Of a stretch of DNA of 64,000 nt, positions 41,696 to 53,104 are shown piece by piece (within the stretch, counting starts at the first letter, position 1; each line of letters begins with the position of its first letter). Source of the stretch: Cylindrotheca closterium (lineage: Eukaryota > Bacillariophyta > Bacillariophyceae > Bacillariales > Bacillariaceae); the NCBI GenBank assembly GCA_933822405.4, contig CAKOGP040001947.1, positions 186,001-250,000 of the forward strand, in the 5' to 3' direction. Below the pieces are notes generated by a model. That model was not told the DNA's origin and did no database searches. It saw nothing but the letters and a program-made list of their open reading frames with translations. The position numbers and the translations under genes are program-made.

Positions 41696-43147
41696 GGTCA
41701 GGCATTATGTTGTGTTATTGTGTGATGACATCATGCGGATTTATTCATAGTTTTTTTATCGTGGCAGGCGCAGCAGACGGTAGACGGACTGGCAAGAGAC
41801 GACATCCCGTACGCTGATGTCTTCAATCTGTCCGTCTCATCGTCCGTCATCATGTACACGCACTGTACATATTCAATATTGAATATATTAATACCATTTT
41901 ATGGTACCGTATTTTTATAATAATCAAAAATACACCGGTATACGCCAAAAGTGGATTTATTTGTGAAGGCATCAAGAGTACAGTAGGCGATGAAGCATGA
42001 TCATCTGAAGCGGTTCAGACTGATTTCTCTTCTTATTCTTTTGCTAAATAAGGCTGAGTTCTCGAATTTCATTTGAGCCTTCCATTTCCACTTTCGTACC
42101 TATTATTCTGTCGCAATGTGGACGTAAAATTGCTCCATCGGGAGACCCATTAAAACGCACCGTTGCATCAACGCCCAATTCGCTGATTCATTGCCTACCG
42201 GTGGCACTTCTCAAATTGCGTACCAATGGCGCCCAAAGCTGATTCCATGCACTTCCATCTCGGCCGAGACCGCGCTCCGAGATTGGCACCACAATCCGCG
42301 GATTGGCTGTCATATCATACCTATATCGCCTTCCGCTGCACCTACCAACCGCAGAGACTTCCCATGTTTCACGGCCCCAAGGGAGTCGCCGCAACCGGCA
42401 GCTTCTCAAGAATTTCATTTCGGATCACAAAAATTTCTTTCCAGATCACGATCAATAAACATGATAGCTCAACCATGTGCAACACTGCCCCTCTCCGACA
42501 AGCGCCCCATGATAGTGCGATTCCCACGGGCCTATATATGGCTCGCCCGATTTGGCAGCGGATTCCGGAACAACAGCACCACCCAACTTCCGTTCCGCAC
42601 CACCCGTAACGTGACTGACTGTTGCGTTCAGGACCAAAGTTTGACTCACCACTCCAACAGACCTAATTGGTACTCCGCCTAATACTATCCAACATTCCGT
42701 TACAGTCACCCCACCCCGACTTAACCAAACGGCCGTTTACCCAACAACAATTACACCAAAATTCTATTCCTGTAGTAATCACTTTTTTCTTTTTAACTTG
42801 CCCACAAGTTTCTAGAGCTCTTGCTTCCCCCCCATCCCTTGTTGAACTTCCCGCCACGCACCCTTGATGGCGTCCTCCAGGGCGGTCAATCCGGTCTCAC
42901 TAGCGTCAAGGACCTGCCCCACGATGATACCAAGGAATGTGGCTGATGATGCGAAAATGAATGCTGTATCTATCGATTGATATCCTATATTGAATATCAA
43001 TTTCACAATAGATAGATAGATAGATATAGATGATCGGGATTCCACCAATCTTTTAATATACCTACATAGCTACGGGGCCGTTCAAAGTGATGCGATTCTA
43101 TGAATTAAAATTGCTATTGAATGCTTGCCGTTCTATCGACAAGCTAG
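41696..43147. other. Intergenic with a compositionally distinct segment
   Basis: Positions ~42,150-42,860 are C-rich on the plus strand and poor in the AT/GTAC words common elsewhere. A 163-residue plus frame (42,191-42,682) there has no domain signature. A GATA microsatellite (ATAGATAGATAGATAGATATAGAT) spans about 43,009-43,032. A minus frame at 42,812-43,048 (GIIVGQVLDASETGLTALED) reads somewhat like protein but is too short to call. Confidence 0.35.
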
Positions 43148-46100
43148 TTAGAAGAACATCTTATGATTGTTCTCTGCGGCTTGACGGAACTTTTCCCGAA
43201 CCGCTTGATCATTATTGCTGCCTCCTCCCTTGGCCTCTGAGACTGCGACACTTGGACGGCGCTCCCCCCGTTCCACAACAGCATCCAAGGATTCCAACGC
43301 ATTTGGAGCGCGAATGTCAATAGGTAGCGGTGGTCTCTTGAATTGCATTCCAAGAAGTTTCTGAACTTCATTGCAGAAACTGACCAAGTTCCCACGGCTA
43401 TCATAAATGGCTCCGGGATTTTGCCAGGCTTCTCGGTGTTGGACAACCAACTCCACTCGAATGTACCCCCTGTCCGTAAAGACATCCAAGACACGCAAGG
43501 CGTTAAAAGCAAGCCATTCTCGAGGCCGGGCCTTCATATACTCTTCAATGGCTCCGCGGAACAGAGTCAGTGTTTCATATTTGGTCTCGATGGGAAAGTA
43601 CAAGAAGATGACAAATCGGGCATTCGGACTTCGAGCCCAATTGACGATTCGACTTGAGGCCAACGCTCCGTTTGCCACGGATGCAGTTTCCAAGGTGGGC
43701 AACCAGGTCATGGTGGTTTCAAAAAGGGTAACGTTTTGGACGATCCAACCAATACTTCCCATTAGCCCGGTCTCCGACTCGATGTGGGAAGCATTGATTA
43801 AATCTCCAATATTGTACGGACGTCGCAAAAGAATGAACAAGATGCCTTCAAAGTACTTGGAAGCGGCAGAGCCAATCACAAAGGCAAACGCCAGAAGCAC
43901 ACTGGATAGAGAGAGAAACAGTGCCATTGGATCAAGTCCAAGCTGCGACATGATGATTACGACCACAATTACGTAGAAGATGGCATTGAAGATCGCCTCA
44001 AAAGCACGGTCGATCTGAGCCGAGTTTTCGATGGAAGCTTGGAGAAGACGGAACTCCTTGTACACGGCGTCGACACTCTTGACAAAGTCAAGCAATGAGA
44101 GTTTCCCGTCACGGTTTGGACGGAAGACTCGAATGAGACTTTTCACCCGTTCTGGACTGAGAAGGTGGCCTTCTCTCACCGCTAGGGAAGCTGCGATGGT
44201 TTCGAACTCGACATCAGTTTCATCCTCTGAAAGTAGATGATTGAAGACGTTTTGGGCGGATTCCACACACGTATTGCGTTTGTCTGCAAGACCAAATGCA
44301 AGTGAAAATGGGTAGTCGTTGTGAATGAGGGCAAGAGCATTCCTAAAGCGCAAAACGGCTGCAATTGAAGCTTTCTTGTGTGCAGTTGATCGCCTCTCTG
44401 GTTCCTCCCAGCGATCCAGCATCTGTGCCAGTTTGAACTTTTCAGATTCCGCTAGACCAAGAGCATTGTTCTTTGTGCTGCTTCCATCGTCTTGGTCCAG
44501 CATATCCTGATAGGCAGCCATGCCGCTTTTTGCGAATTGTCCAGATGCCCCCTGTGCGGTATTTCTTCGTTGCAGCAATATCTTTTGCTTTTCCATTCTC
44601 GATGCGAGCTTGGCTACTTGGCTGACAAGTAACATTTTATCCATGACCTTTGCAAGTGATTCACCGAAATGTACTATTGGGTCATGAAGGAATAATCAAG
44701 TGAGGTCGGTTCGGACTACAACAACCAAAAGGCACCGCACACTCTCCATGAACTTACAGAATGATTGGCGTCCCAAAAAGAGGCCTACTGCCAAACGTTT
44801 GATAGAAACAGCAACCGTGACTGTTGCGCCTATGGTCAGAATGATCCTGTACAGGTCACTGTTAACGACATTTCCAGCAGGATTGGCCTCGCTGAAGAGC
44901 GGAATAGTATCTTGCCAGAATAACCAATGGGCAGCAAAAGCTGTATTGCCATACAACATGCCGAAATTGAGAATGGACCACATGAAAATAACAAATGGCC
45001 ATCCTTGGGATTGAATAAGCCAAAGAGTCAAAAGTGGTCCCAATAGTCGTGGGATGATACGGGTTTGGACACACAGTAGATCAATCACCAATGCTTGAAC
45101 CGCCAACGCGAGTGTCAAAGTCACCCATAGTCGAACCACAAATATCAGGATCCACGAGACGCTTGGCCCTTCGCTGGTGGCGGTGGTGGGATTGTCCAAA
45201 AGGTAATATAGCAAGGCAGCAACTCCAACAAATGGCAAAACAATGTACAACAAAAGTTTGAAGTATTTCTTGAGGGTGGCCTGTTGGGGACGAAAGAATG
45301 ACCCCCAGGCTTCCACGTCGCTCTTGACTTTCTCTGCCATATCAGAAAGATGATGGTTTTTTCCGCCATTTGATCCGGATGATTCATTGCGCCGGTATGA
45401 ATCTCTGGAAGATTTTTTGGTCCTCCCTTGAGAAGGATTTTGTGCTACATTTTGAGCTTCAAGATCGACGATTCCTTCATCGACAATTCCTTCGTTTGTC
45501 TGTTTGTCGGTCTTCAGGCTGTCAGAAGCGCCGCCTTCCGCGACCGGTTCCAATGTGGGCTTGTCCCCAGAAAACAAGCGATCGCGTACTCTGCCATTGC
45601 CTTTTTCAGCTGCCGGGATTCCAATACCAGGTGTCCCGAACGCCAACTGTGCACTCCGATCAAACTCAGAACGTTGTGAAACGGCTGGTGTTTGATTTGG
45701 ACCGACATGAAAGCCGTTGCCGATGAGCTGGTCTGTCAGGTTGGCCAGCTGATCGTCGACACTCATCACGCGTTGATGACGTCGTTTTGGGCTCAAGAGT
45801 GGTTTCCGCTCTAGGTCGTCAGCTCTGCGGCCACTAGATGGACTGCTTGATGGCTTTGGCCCAGAGCTGCTCTCTTCCAACGCCTTGCTGGCTTCGTCTG
45901 AGATTCCCTCTAGAACAGACGATTCAAATGCCTGGGATGAACCGAACTGTTCTTCGAGAGTCTTCAGGATGTGAGTTGTAGCTTCATGCTCGTACTGATT
46001 GCTCTGCAAGAGACTGTCCAAGGTGATCTTCTGTTTCTCGCTGTCGTCCAGGCTGTTGTGTTCCATGCGCAAACGTGCAGCTTCGGCAAGTGATTGCTTG

Positions 46101-46297
46101 GCATCACTTTCCATCGAGGTACCTCTGTTCAATGAAAGTTGGGCAAGTGACTGTCGTGGTGGATCGACGAGGTCCGAGATGTTGCTGTTTCCACGACGAT
46201 GACCGTCAGCATATTTGTTGTTGGATCGAGCCGTGTCTTCGCTGGCATTCGCAGAGGCCTCATCCATGACGGCGATAGTTGATGGAACCTCTTCCAT
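43148..46297 (-). CDS. MscS/Msy-type mechanosensitive channel, tandem copy 1
   Basis: Exon 1 is 46,297-44,758 and exon 2 is 44,673-43,148 (84-bp GT-AG intron), giving 1021 residues. Residues 1-345 are a cytosolic, Ser/Glu-rich N-terminus with conserved QYEHEATTHILKTLEEQ. Membrane helices lie near 348-366, 381-409, 421-450 and 484-508. An EF-hand-like loop (RPNRDGKLSLLD, 698-709) sits before the last helices. The MscS pore follows at ~737-803: MALFLSLSSVLLAFAFVIGS, then KYFEGILFILLRRPYNIGDLI, the canonical R-P-Y/F-x-x-G-D motif. The beta domain and C-terminus follow. This order (helices, EF-hand, MscS) is that of fungal Msy1/Msy2 ER-membrane channels, which release ions on osmotic swelling. 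The first loop position is Arg instead of Asp, so calcium binding is uncertain. The splice restores RQSF-LHFGESLAKVMDKM. Confidence 0.88.
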
Positions 46298-47030
46298 ATT
46301 TATTCAACTGCGTCGTAACGATATTGCTTTCGTTCTGTTGCAATGATGATGAATTAGGAGAGTGAATGATGTAAAACTATGTGTTTCTCAATAAATTTCG
46401 GATCACATGCGTGTTTTTGTTTCCAATGATACCTGTAGTACTGTACCTGAAAAGTCTTTCTAAAATTACGAAACTATGGGTTTTAGCGCGTGAGATTCGG
46501 CGGGCAATGGGCGGGGATCTTTGTACGGGCATTTGGTTGGGGGGAGGGGGTGAAAACCAGGAAGGAAGGTGGTGGTGCATGATCTACACACGCTTCTCAA
46601 CGGGGAATGCAAAGTGACATTGCGGTTCCTGAATTGTTTCTAGTACTGTAGTAAGCTATGGGTTCTTGGTTTCCTTCAAAAGTGATCATGATCCACACAT
46701 GCGTAGTCCTCTCAGTGGTATCGTGGGTCAAAAGAGGGTCATAATTTTGGAGATGCAAATCGACCTTTTTATTTTCAGGTTCTCCCGCCCGTTTGAAAAG
46801 CGTCAGCGTTAACTTGTGAAACAGCGCGCATGATAGAAATTCCACGTCAGTTCATATTTCCAGTTCCCAAATTTTGGGTGAGAATTTCTGAGCCAATCAA
46901 ACGAATCTAAACCAGCTGACGCGATGCTACGCGGCTGTTTGGCAGAACATGTAATTTCAAATTGGCCTATCGAAGTACTATTTTTTAAGATTTCGTACGA
47001 TTATTTCATACCAGTACGTACAGTATAGTT
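46298..47030. promoter_or_regulatory. Upstream region of MscS copy 1
   Basis: This is the 5' flank of MscS copy 1. A GGTTGGGGGGAGGGGG G-run lies near 46,537-46,552, a possible quadruplex-forming sequence. No gene is seen. Confidence 0.3.
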
Positions 47031-47280
47031 CTGTAGGACAAGAAATCATTTTCAATCATCAACCCATTCCGACCCTTGTTGTTGTAATCAGCCAAGCACT
47101 GTGAATCGCCACTCTTTTGCAGAATGCTTTTCTAAAACCATCACACTACCACAGTACCATGGTACTGTAGGACAAGAAATCATTTTCAATCATCAACCCA
47201 TTCCGACCCTTGTTGTTGTAATCAGCCAAGCACTGTGAATCGCCACTCATTTGCAGAATGCTTTTCTAAAACCATCACAC
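47031..47280 (+). repeat. 116-bp direct duplication
   Basis: 47,031-47,146 and 47,165-47,280 are nearly identical 116-bp units (one difference seen, ACTCTTTTGC versus ACTCATTTGC). They are separated by an 18-bp palindromic spacer TACCACAGTACCATGGTA. Both start CTGTAGGACAAG and end CATCACAC. No coding capacity. The near identity shows a recent event. Confidence 0.9.
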
Positions 47281-47476
47281 AAGCGTAACATCGAACAAAG
47301 AGGCTGTTTGGAATGGGAACTTTCCATGTAGACGCGATTCAACGGCACGCTCTTGACCTGGGTGATCAATTCTGGTGTAGACTCAATAATGATACGACAA
47401 GACTCAACAGCAATCGCCCTGTACTGTACGAACCCAGACACGGCGAGACCCCAACCAAAGTTTCCAACTATAGGTA

Positions 47477-47558
47477 TGTTGGAACGTGTATTAGATACTT
47501 AGATTAAGGTAGCCTGGTAGGCGCAGCGGTTCGATTCCGTAATACCTTATATTTGACA
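47477..47558 (+). repeat. 5' LTR of the TRIM
   Basis: TG...CA-ended 82-bp terminal repeat. A-box 47,510-47,521, B-box 47,528-47,538; possible acceptor-like stem AAGGTA (47,506-47,511) with TACCTT (47,543-47,548), D-like stem GCC/GGC and T-like stem CGG/CCG. Confidence 0.85.
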
Positions 47559-47728
47559 TGGTAAGGTTATGGGATCGAGTCCTCGGTTCACATTGCCCTT
47601 GTCGATCTTGGAAATGAATGCCGACTGTCTGCATCGACAGGATAAAGATGGACGTGCGAGGGTTTCGACACCAGAAATGGGTGTGCGAGGCTGAAGGGCT
47701 ATATCTATAAGTATCGAATAAGGGAGGA

Positions 47729-47824
47729 TGTTGGAACGTGTATTAGATACTTAGATTGGACTAGTCAGATTAAGGTAGCCTGGTAGGCGCAGCGGTTCGA
47801 TTCCGTAATACCTTATATTTGACA
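47729..47824 (+). repeat. 3' LTR of the TRIM
   Basis: 96-bp terminal repeat with the same ends, A-box 47,776-47,787 and B-box 47,794-47,804. It carries 14 bp lost from the 5' LTR by an AGATT-mediated deletion. Confidence 0.85.
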
Positions 47825-47830
47825 TAGGTA

Positions 47831-48256
47831 CATATAAGGCGATCGATTCTGGGGCGTTGTTTTGGAATGTATATCGCTTTCTTCCAAGATCATCCAAGGT
47901 GACTTCATGGAATTTCATCGAATCTGATCAATTCTAGACAAAAACTGGCAATGCGAAGTAGACAGACCTCAACAAGCAATAAAATAACACATCGAGCATG
48001 TCCAAAAAATTTAAGATTAGTAATCAGAACAAGGTCGTATCATACAAGATATCATGGCTCTTTCCTCAGCTTGATATGAAGTTTTGGACCAATAACGTCC
48101 GTCTGTCACCAGTCGCAAAATTTCTACCCAACACAATTATTTTTTCGTTGATGTCATTGTTGCACCATGGTGAGTTGGAGCCCATACATTCCTGTACACT
48201 GCATGAAAGTGGGATTGACACACTCAAAACATGTCTCTTTATCCTCTAGGAATGGC
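47831..48256. other. Intergenic, nothing recognised
   Basis: AT-rich sequence between the TRIM and a doubtful minus frame. An 83-residue plus frame (47,998-48,249) lacks any recognisable feature. Confidence 0.3.
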
Positions 48257-48739
48257 TCAGTACATAAAGGAATCGGAATGTTTTCTTTCTATGGGCTTCA
48301 ACAAGGCCACTATGCCCATCGCAGCATTCTCCTCCATTATATTATCTATAGAGCCATCTTTTGGAACTAGAATTCTTAAACGAAGGGCGCAGGATCTTGT
48401 TTGAGTGGTACCAAAGCGCCTCTGATCCAAAAGAATGACGTCTAATGTTATCTTCATGATGCGCCCATTTCTTTGGATCCCTAAGCCCAGAAACCAAATC
48501 TGTTGCCAATCGGAAAGTCGGCATGGATGGTGGACCCCACAAGAAGAGACAATAACGACGACTTGACAATATAAACCTGTCTCCTTTTTGGATACAAAGT
48601 GAGTACATTTCCCCTCTTGGAAGGATGATTCGACTATAAGTATAAAATCGTCGACCAAGAAGGTGTCGTGGGTGGTCGGTTCGCTGTCGTTTATTGGCAG
48701 GTCCACATAATGGCCGCCACTATGGCGACAGGAAATCAT
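48257..48739 (-). CDS. Doubtful hypothetical protein
   Basis: A 160-residue frame with a fair residue mix and no repeat character, containing DVILLDQRRFGTTQTRS and LRILVPKDGSIDNIMEE. No domain, signal peptide or membrane helix is recognised. It lies between MscS copies 1 and 2 in a region otherwise filled by repeats and may be a fragment of a decayed gene or chance. Confidence 0.25.
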   Translation of the reverse strand: MISCRHSGGHYVDLPINDSEPTTHDTFLVDDFILIVESSFQEGKCTHFVSKKETGLYCQVVVIVSSCGVHHPCRLSDWQQIWFLGLGIQRNGRIMKITLDVILLDQRRFGTTQTRSCALRLRILVPKDGSIDNIMEENAAMGIVALLKPIERKHSDSFMY

Positions 48740-48990
48740 TCAACAATACACCAGCTGTTTCTTTTTAAACTCTTACGGTCAGACCATTCTGAGAATCAGT
48801 CATATATATTCGCCCTAGATCAAGCAGTCAGCTATTCTGAAGTGAATACACATACAAATCGAATAATGCTCGCGATTCAGACAAGTGTAGCGTATTAGAC
48901 TTATATAGCTTGCCAATAACCCTGGTGAAATAAATCGTTTCTATAGATTTTAAAATTGTTAGTGGATGCCTGGTTCTGTCGACAAGCGAA

Positions 48991-51900
48991 TTAGAAATAC
49001 ATCTTGTGTTTGTTCTGAGCGGCTTCCCGAAACTTTTCGTGCATTTCCTCCTGCTGCGTGCTTTCTCCCTTGCTCTCGGCGACTCCATCACTTGGATGGC
49101 GCTCCCCCCGTTTTACAGCAGCATCCAAGGATTCCAACGAATGCTCAGCACGAACATCAATCGGTATAGGTGGCATCTTGTATTGCATTCCAAGGAGCTT
49201 CTGAACTTCATTACAGAAACTGACCAAGTTGCCACGGCTGTCATAAATGGCGGGCGGATTTTGCCAGGCTTCTCGGTGTTGAACTCTCAGCTCCACTCTC
49301 ATGTAGCCCTTGTCAGTAACGATATCCAAGACACGGAAAGAATTAAAAGCAAGCCATTTCCGAGGTCGGGCCTTCATATACTCCTCGATCGCTCCACGGA
49401 ATAGTGTCAGAGTTTCATACTTGGTCTCGATGGGAAAAAACAAGAAGATGGTAAATCGAGCATTCGGACTTCGGGCCCAATTGACAATGCGACTTGAAGC
49501 CAGTGCTCCGTTGGCCACGGTTGCGGTCTCCAAAGTGGGTAGCCAGCACATGGTGGTTTCAAAAAGGGTAACGTTTTGGACGATCCATCCAGAACTTCCC
49601 ATTAAACTTGTGGTCGACTCGATGTGGGAAGCATTGATCAAATCTCCAATGTTGTACGGACGTCGAATAAGGATGAACAAAATCCCTTCAAAGTACTTAG
49701 ACGCAGCCGGCCCAATCACAAAGGCAAATGCAAGAAGCACACTGGAAAGAGACAGAAACAATGCCATCGGATCAAATCCAAGCTGTGACGTGATGATGAC
49801 TGTCATAATTACGTAGAACACGGCATTGAAGATGGCCTCAAAGGCACGATCGATCTGAGCCGAGTTGTCGATCGAAGCTTGAAGAAGGCGGAACTCCTTG
49901 TAAACAGCGTCGACACTCTTGACAAAGTCAAGCAATGACAGGGATCCATCACGGTTTGGTCGGAAGACTCGAATGAGGCTTTTCACCCGCTCTGGACTCA
50001 GAAGGTGGCCTTCTCTGACCGCTAGGGAAGCTGCAATTGTTTCGAACTCGACATTAGTCTCGCCTTCTGAAAGGAGCTGCAGGAAGATATTGTGAGCGGA
50101 TTCGATACATGCGTTGCGCTTATTGGCAAGGCCAAATGCAAATGAAAAAGGATAGTCGTCGTGAATGAGTGCAAGAGCATTCCGGAAGCGCAAAACGGCT
50201 GCAATCGAAGCTTTTTTGTGTACAGTAGATCTTCGTTCTGGTTCCTCCCAACGATCTAAAATCTGTGCCAATTTGTTCTTTTCCGATTCCACGAGATTAA
50301 GGACGGTGCCATTTTTCGTACTGCTTCCGTCGTCGTCATGGTCAAGTAGGTCCCGATAAACGGCCATCTCATTTGCCTTTTGTTCACCAGGTGCTCCGGG
50401 TGCGGTGCTTCTTCGTTGCAACTTTTGCTTTTCCATTCTCGTTGCAAGCTTGGCTACTTGACTCACGAGCAACATTTTGTCCATCACCTTTGCAAGTGCT
50501 TCACCGAAATGTACTATCGGGTCATCAAGGCGAACGTAAGAATACAATCATGTGAGGTCATTTCAAACTTCAATAAACAATAAGGCACCAAGCAATGACC
50601 ATGAACTTACAAAACGATTGGCGTCCCAAGAAGAGACCTACTGCCAAACGTTTGACAGAAACAGCAACGGGGACTATTGCGCACATCGTCAAAATAACCC
50701 TGTACAAATCACCATTGACAACATTGCCGGCAGGATTGGTCTCATTGAAGATCGAAATGGTATCTTGCCAGAACAACCAATGGGCAGCAAAGGCGCCCTT
50801 TCCATACAACATTAAAAAATTGAGAATGGACCAAGTGGACAAGACGAATGGCCACCCTCGGGATTGGATAATCCATAGAGTAAAGAGAGGGCCCACTAGG
50901 CGTGGAATGATTCGTGTTTGGACACATAGTAGATCAATCACCAATGCTTGAATCGCCAACGCAAGTGTCAAAGTGACCCACAGCCGAACCACAAACAAAA
51001 GAACCCACGACACACTTGGCCCTTCGCTGCCGCTGGTCATGGGGTTGTCCACAAAGTAATATAGTAAGCCAGCAACTCCAACCAATGGTAAGGCAATATA
51101 CAGCATGAGTCTGGCGTATTTCTTGATAGTGGCCTTTTCGGGACGAAATAATGATTTCCAAGCGCCCATATCGTTCTTGACTTTCTCTGCCATGTCCCCA
51201 AAAAGGTGATGACTTTTCTCGCCATTTGGATCGGATGCAGAGAGCCTGGAAGAATCTCTGGAAGATTTTTTGGGAGTTCTTTTTGAAGTATCCTTTGTTG
51301 CCTTCGGATCTTCAAGATCAACAACTCCATCATAGCTGGATCGTCTATCTTCATTCATGCTCTCGGAAGGACCATCTTCTTCGACTGGTTCCAATGTCTT
51401 ATCCCCAGAAAACAAGCGTCTACGTGGTCTGCCATTGCCTTTTTCAGGTGCTCCGAAAGCCAACTGTGCATTACGATCAAAGTCGGAATGTGGTGCAACA
51501 GATGGATCTTCTTGATCTGGAGCGATATGAAATCCATAGTCGAACATCTGGTCGGCCAAATCGGCTAGCTGATCGTCGACACTCAGTTCACGCTGGTGCC
51601 TTGACCTCAAGAGTGGCTTCCGATCTTGGTCATCGGTACGGCGGGAAGGAGAGCGACTAGCTGATGACTTCTGGTCTGAGCGGCTACTAGATTCTTCCAA
51701 CGCCTTGCTGGCTTCGTCGGAAATGCCCTCTAGTACAGATGTTTCAAAAGCATGGGATGAACCGAGCTGACCTTCGAGTGCCGTCAGAATGTGAGTCGTG
51801 GCTTCATGCTCGTATTGATTATTCTGCAAGAGGCCGTCTAGGGTGACCTTCTGTTTCTCACTCTCTTCCATACGATTATGTTCCATACGCAAACGTGCGC

Positions 51901-52126
51901 TTTCTGCAAGCGATTGCCGGGCATCCTCTTCCATCGAAACATCTCTACTCAACGACGGTTTTCCAATGGATGCTTGCTGCGGTGGATCCATAAGATCCGA
52001 TACGTTGCTATTTCCACGACGAGCATGACCACCATCCGCAAATCTGTTGTTGGATCGGGTAGTGTCCTCGCTGCTATTCGCAGATGCATCATCCACCACG
52101 GCGATAGTTGATGGTACCTCTTCCAT
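48991..52126 (-). CDS. MscS/Msy-type mechanosensitive channel, tandem copy 2
   Basis: Exon 1 is 52,126-50,611 and exon 2 is 50,513-48,991 (97-bp intron), giving 1012 residues. It has the same domain order as copy 1. The N-terminal region is the most diverged of the five (SLSRDVSMEEDARQSLAES; MFDYGFHIAPDQ). The loop before the pore is RPNRDGSLSLLD. The pore reads MTVIITSQLGFDPMALFLSL, with the MscS motif KYFEGILFILIRRPYNIGDLI. The C-terminus ends RAEHSLESLDAAVKRGERHP, then a basic tail and HKMYF. The upstream region contains GGTCAGA-N10-TCTGACC at 52,280-52,303, like the promoters of genes A and B. The acceptor motif CCCGATAG|TACATTTC is the same as in copy 1. Confidence 0.88.
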
Positions 52127-53104
52127 TTTTATTCCAATGCCGTAGCAATACGTTTTCGTTCAGAGAAGGTTACTTGTACAGCAGATTGGGTTTGAAGAAT
52201 TGTAGAATAAGGAGAAGATTTGTAGAAGATTGGATTTGATGGGACGCTTCTTGTTTCTGATGGCTCTGAGGTATCCAACGGTCAGAATTTCTCCGATCTG
52301 ACCCGAAAAGCTGACACCAGGTTGCATCAAGCTGCACTTCAAATAAGTCTACATTACCTAAATATCCCGAAATGACGAGGTCGCAAGTATGCCCGCCCGC
52401 ATTGGCAGAGGAGAAGGACTTGCTTGAGGGGAGGATAGAGAGAGGGAAAACGTCAGGGGAACTGCGAGTTTTGCGTCACGGCATTCGTTTTGTATACTTT
52501 TATTTTGGATGATTTTCAGATACCGGTATCACCTCAATGGCTGAATAAACCGCAACAAAAAGTGATCGAAGTGACAATCGAATTAGTCAGTTCGTTCCCT
52601 CACATGCTTCATCGCTGCTGTACTCGATGGCGACGCGATGGCGACATGAAAGACTTTTTGACGAGTGTAATTGGCGATAGCACGCACATTCCGAGCGAAC
52701 TTATTAGCCCATTTCGTGAGAACAGAAAGAATATCTTCCACGAAAAGTCGTTCCAAATCAATACGCTGTATAATGCTGTACATCCTGGCTATTAAGATTG
52801 GCTCGGGAAGACAGCCCGGGAATCATTTGGATAGGGCCATTTTCATTTGATGTGTTTCAACAAGCCTACCCGACAATTGAACATTCTAGTTTCAACCATC
52901 ATATCCTAGCCAATTTGATGAGAACATTGGGCGAGCTATACTATGCGGACAGCCGACACTGAAGAAGACTGACAAGAATCGTTCCAGCAAATTCGTATTT
53001 GTTGGGAGGATTAAAAAATGTTGAACTACAGAGTTCGGGAAGCGGCTGACCGAAACCGGTCTAATCGAATATGTTTCATCGAGAGAAGCAGCAGGAAAGA
53101 GAAA
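52127..53104. promoter_or_regulatory. Upstream region of MscS copy 2 and 3' flank of copy 3
   Basis: This holds a GGTCAGA-N10-TCTGACC palindrome (52,280-52,303), about 155 bp upstream of the copy 2 start. The remaining ~750 bp contain short frames without signatures; the 52,490-52,795 frame lacks an ATG start and is not called. Confidence 0.4.

Larger units (their letters stand above)
47477..47824 (+). mobile_element. TRIM: miniature LTR retrotransposon with tRNA-like Pol III promoter in its LTRs
   Basis: The 5' LTR is 47,477-47,558 (82 bp) and the 3' LTR is 47,729-47,824 (96 bp); both begin TGTTGGAACG and end TTTGACA. They are identical except for 14 bp (GGACTAGTCAGATT) present only in the 3' LTR, bounded by AGATT repeats. 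The target-site duplication TAGGTA is at 47,471-47,476 and 47,825-47,830. A primer-binding site starts directly after the 5' LTR (TGGTAAGGTTATGGGATC), complementary to a tRNA 3' end with CCA. A purine tract AATAAGGGAGGA (47,717-47,728) precedes the 3' LTR. The 170-bp interior has no coding capacity. Each LTR contains an A-box (TAGCCTGGTAGG) and a perfect B-box (GGTTCGATTCC) in a shortened tRNA-like fold. Confidence 0.85.

Noticed and set aside
42191..42682. 163-residue plus frame
   Set aside because: No recognisable domain, and open frames in all three plus readings reflect the unusual composition. Noted as a finding but not called a gene.
47505..47550. A normal tRNA gene suggested by the A- and B-boxes
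   Set aside because: There is no anticodon arm and the boxes are 6 bp apart. The sequence recurs in both terminal repeats of an element with target duplication, so it is part of an LTR, not a tRNA gene.
49310..49816. Recurring ~130-170-residue plus frames inside every MscS gene
   Set aside because: They are antisense shadows that recur because the channel codons are conserved; they have no domain of their own.
52490..52795. 101-residue plus frame between MscS copies 2 and 3
   Set aside because: It starts at a non-ATG codon, has no motif, and lies in a divergent flank.
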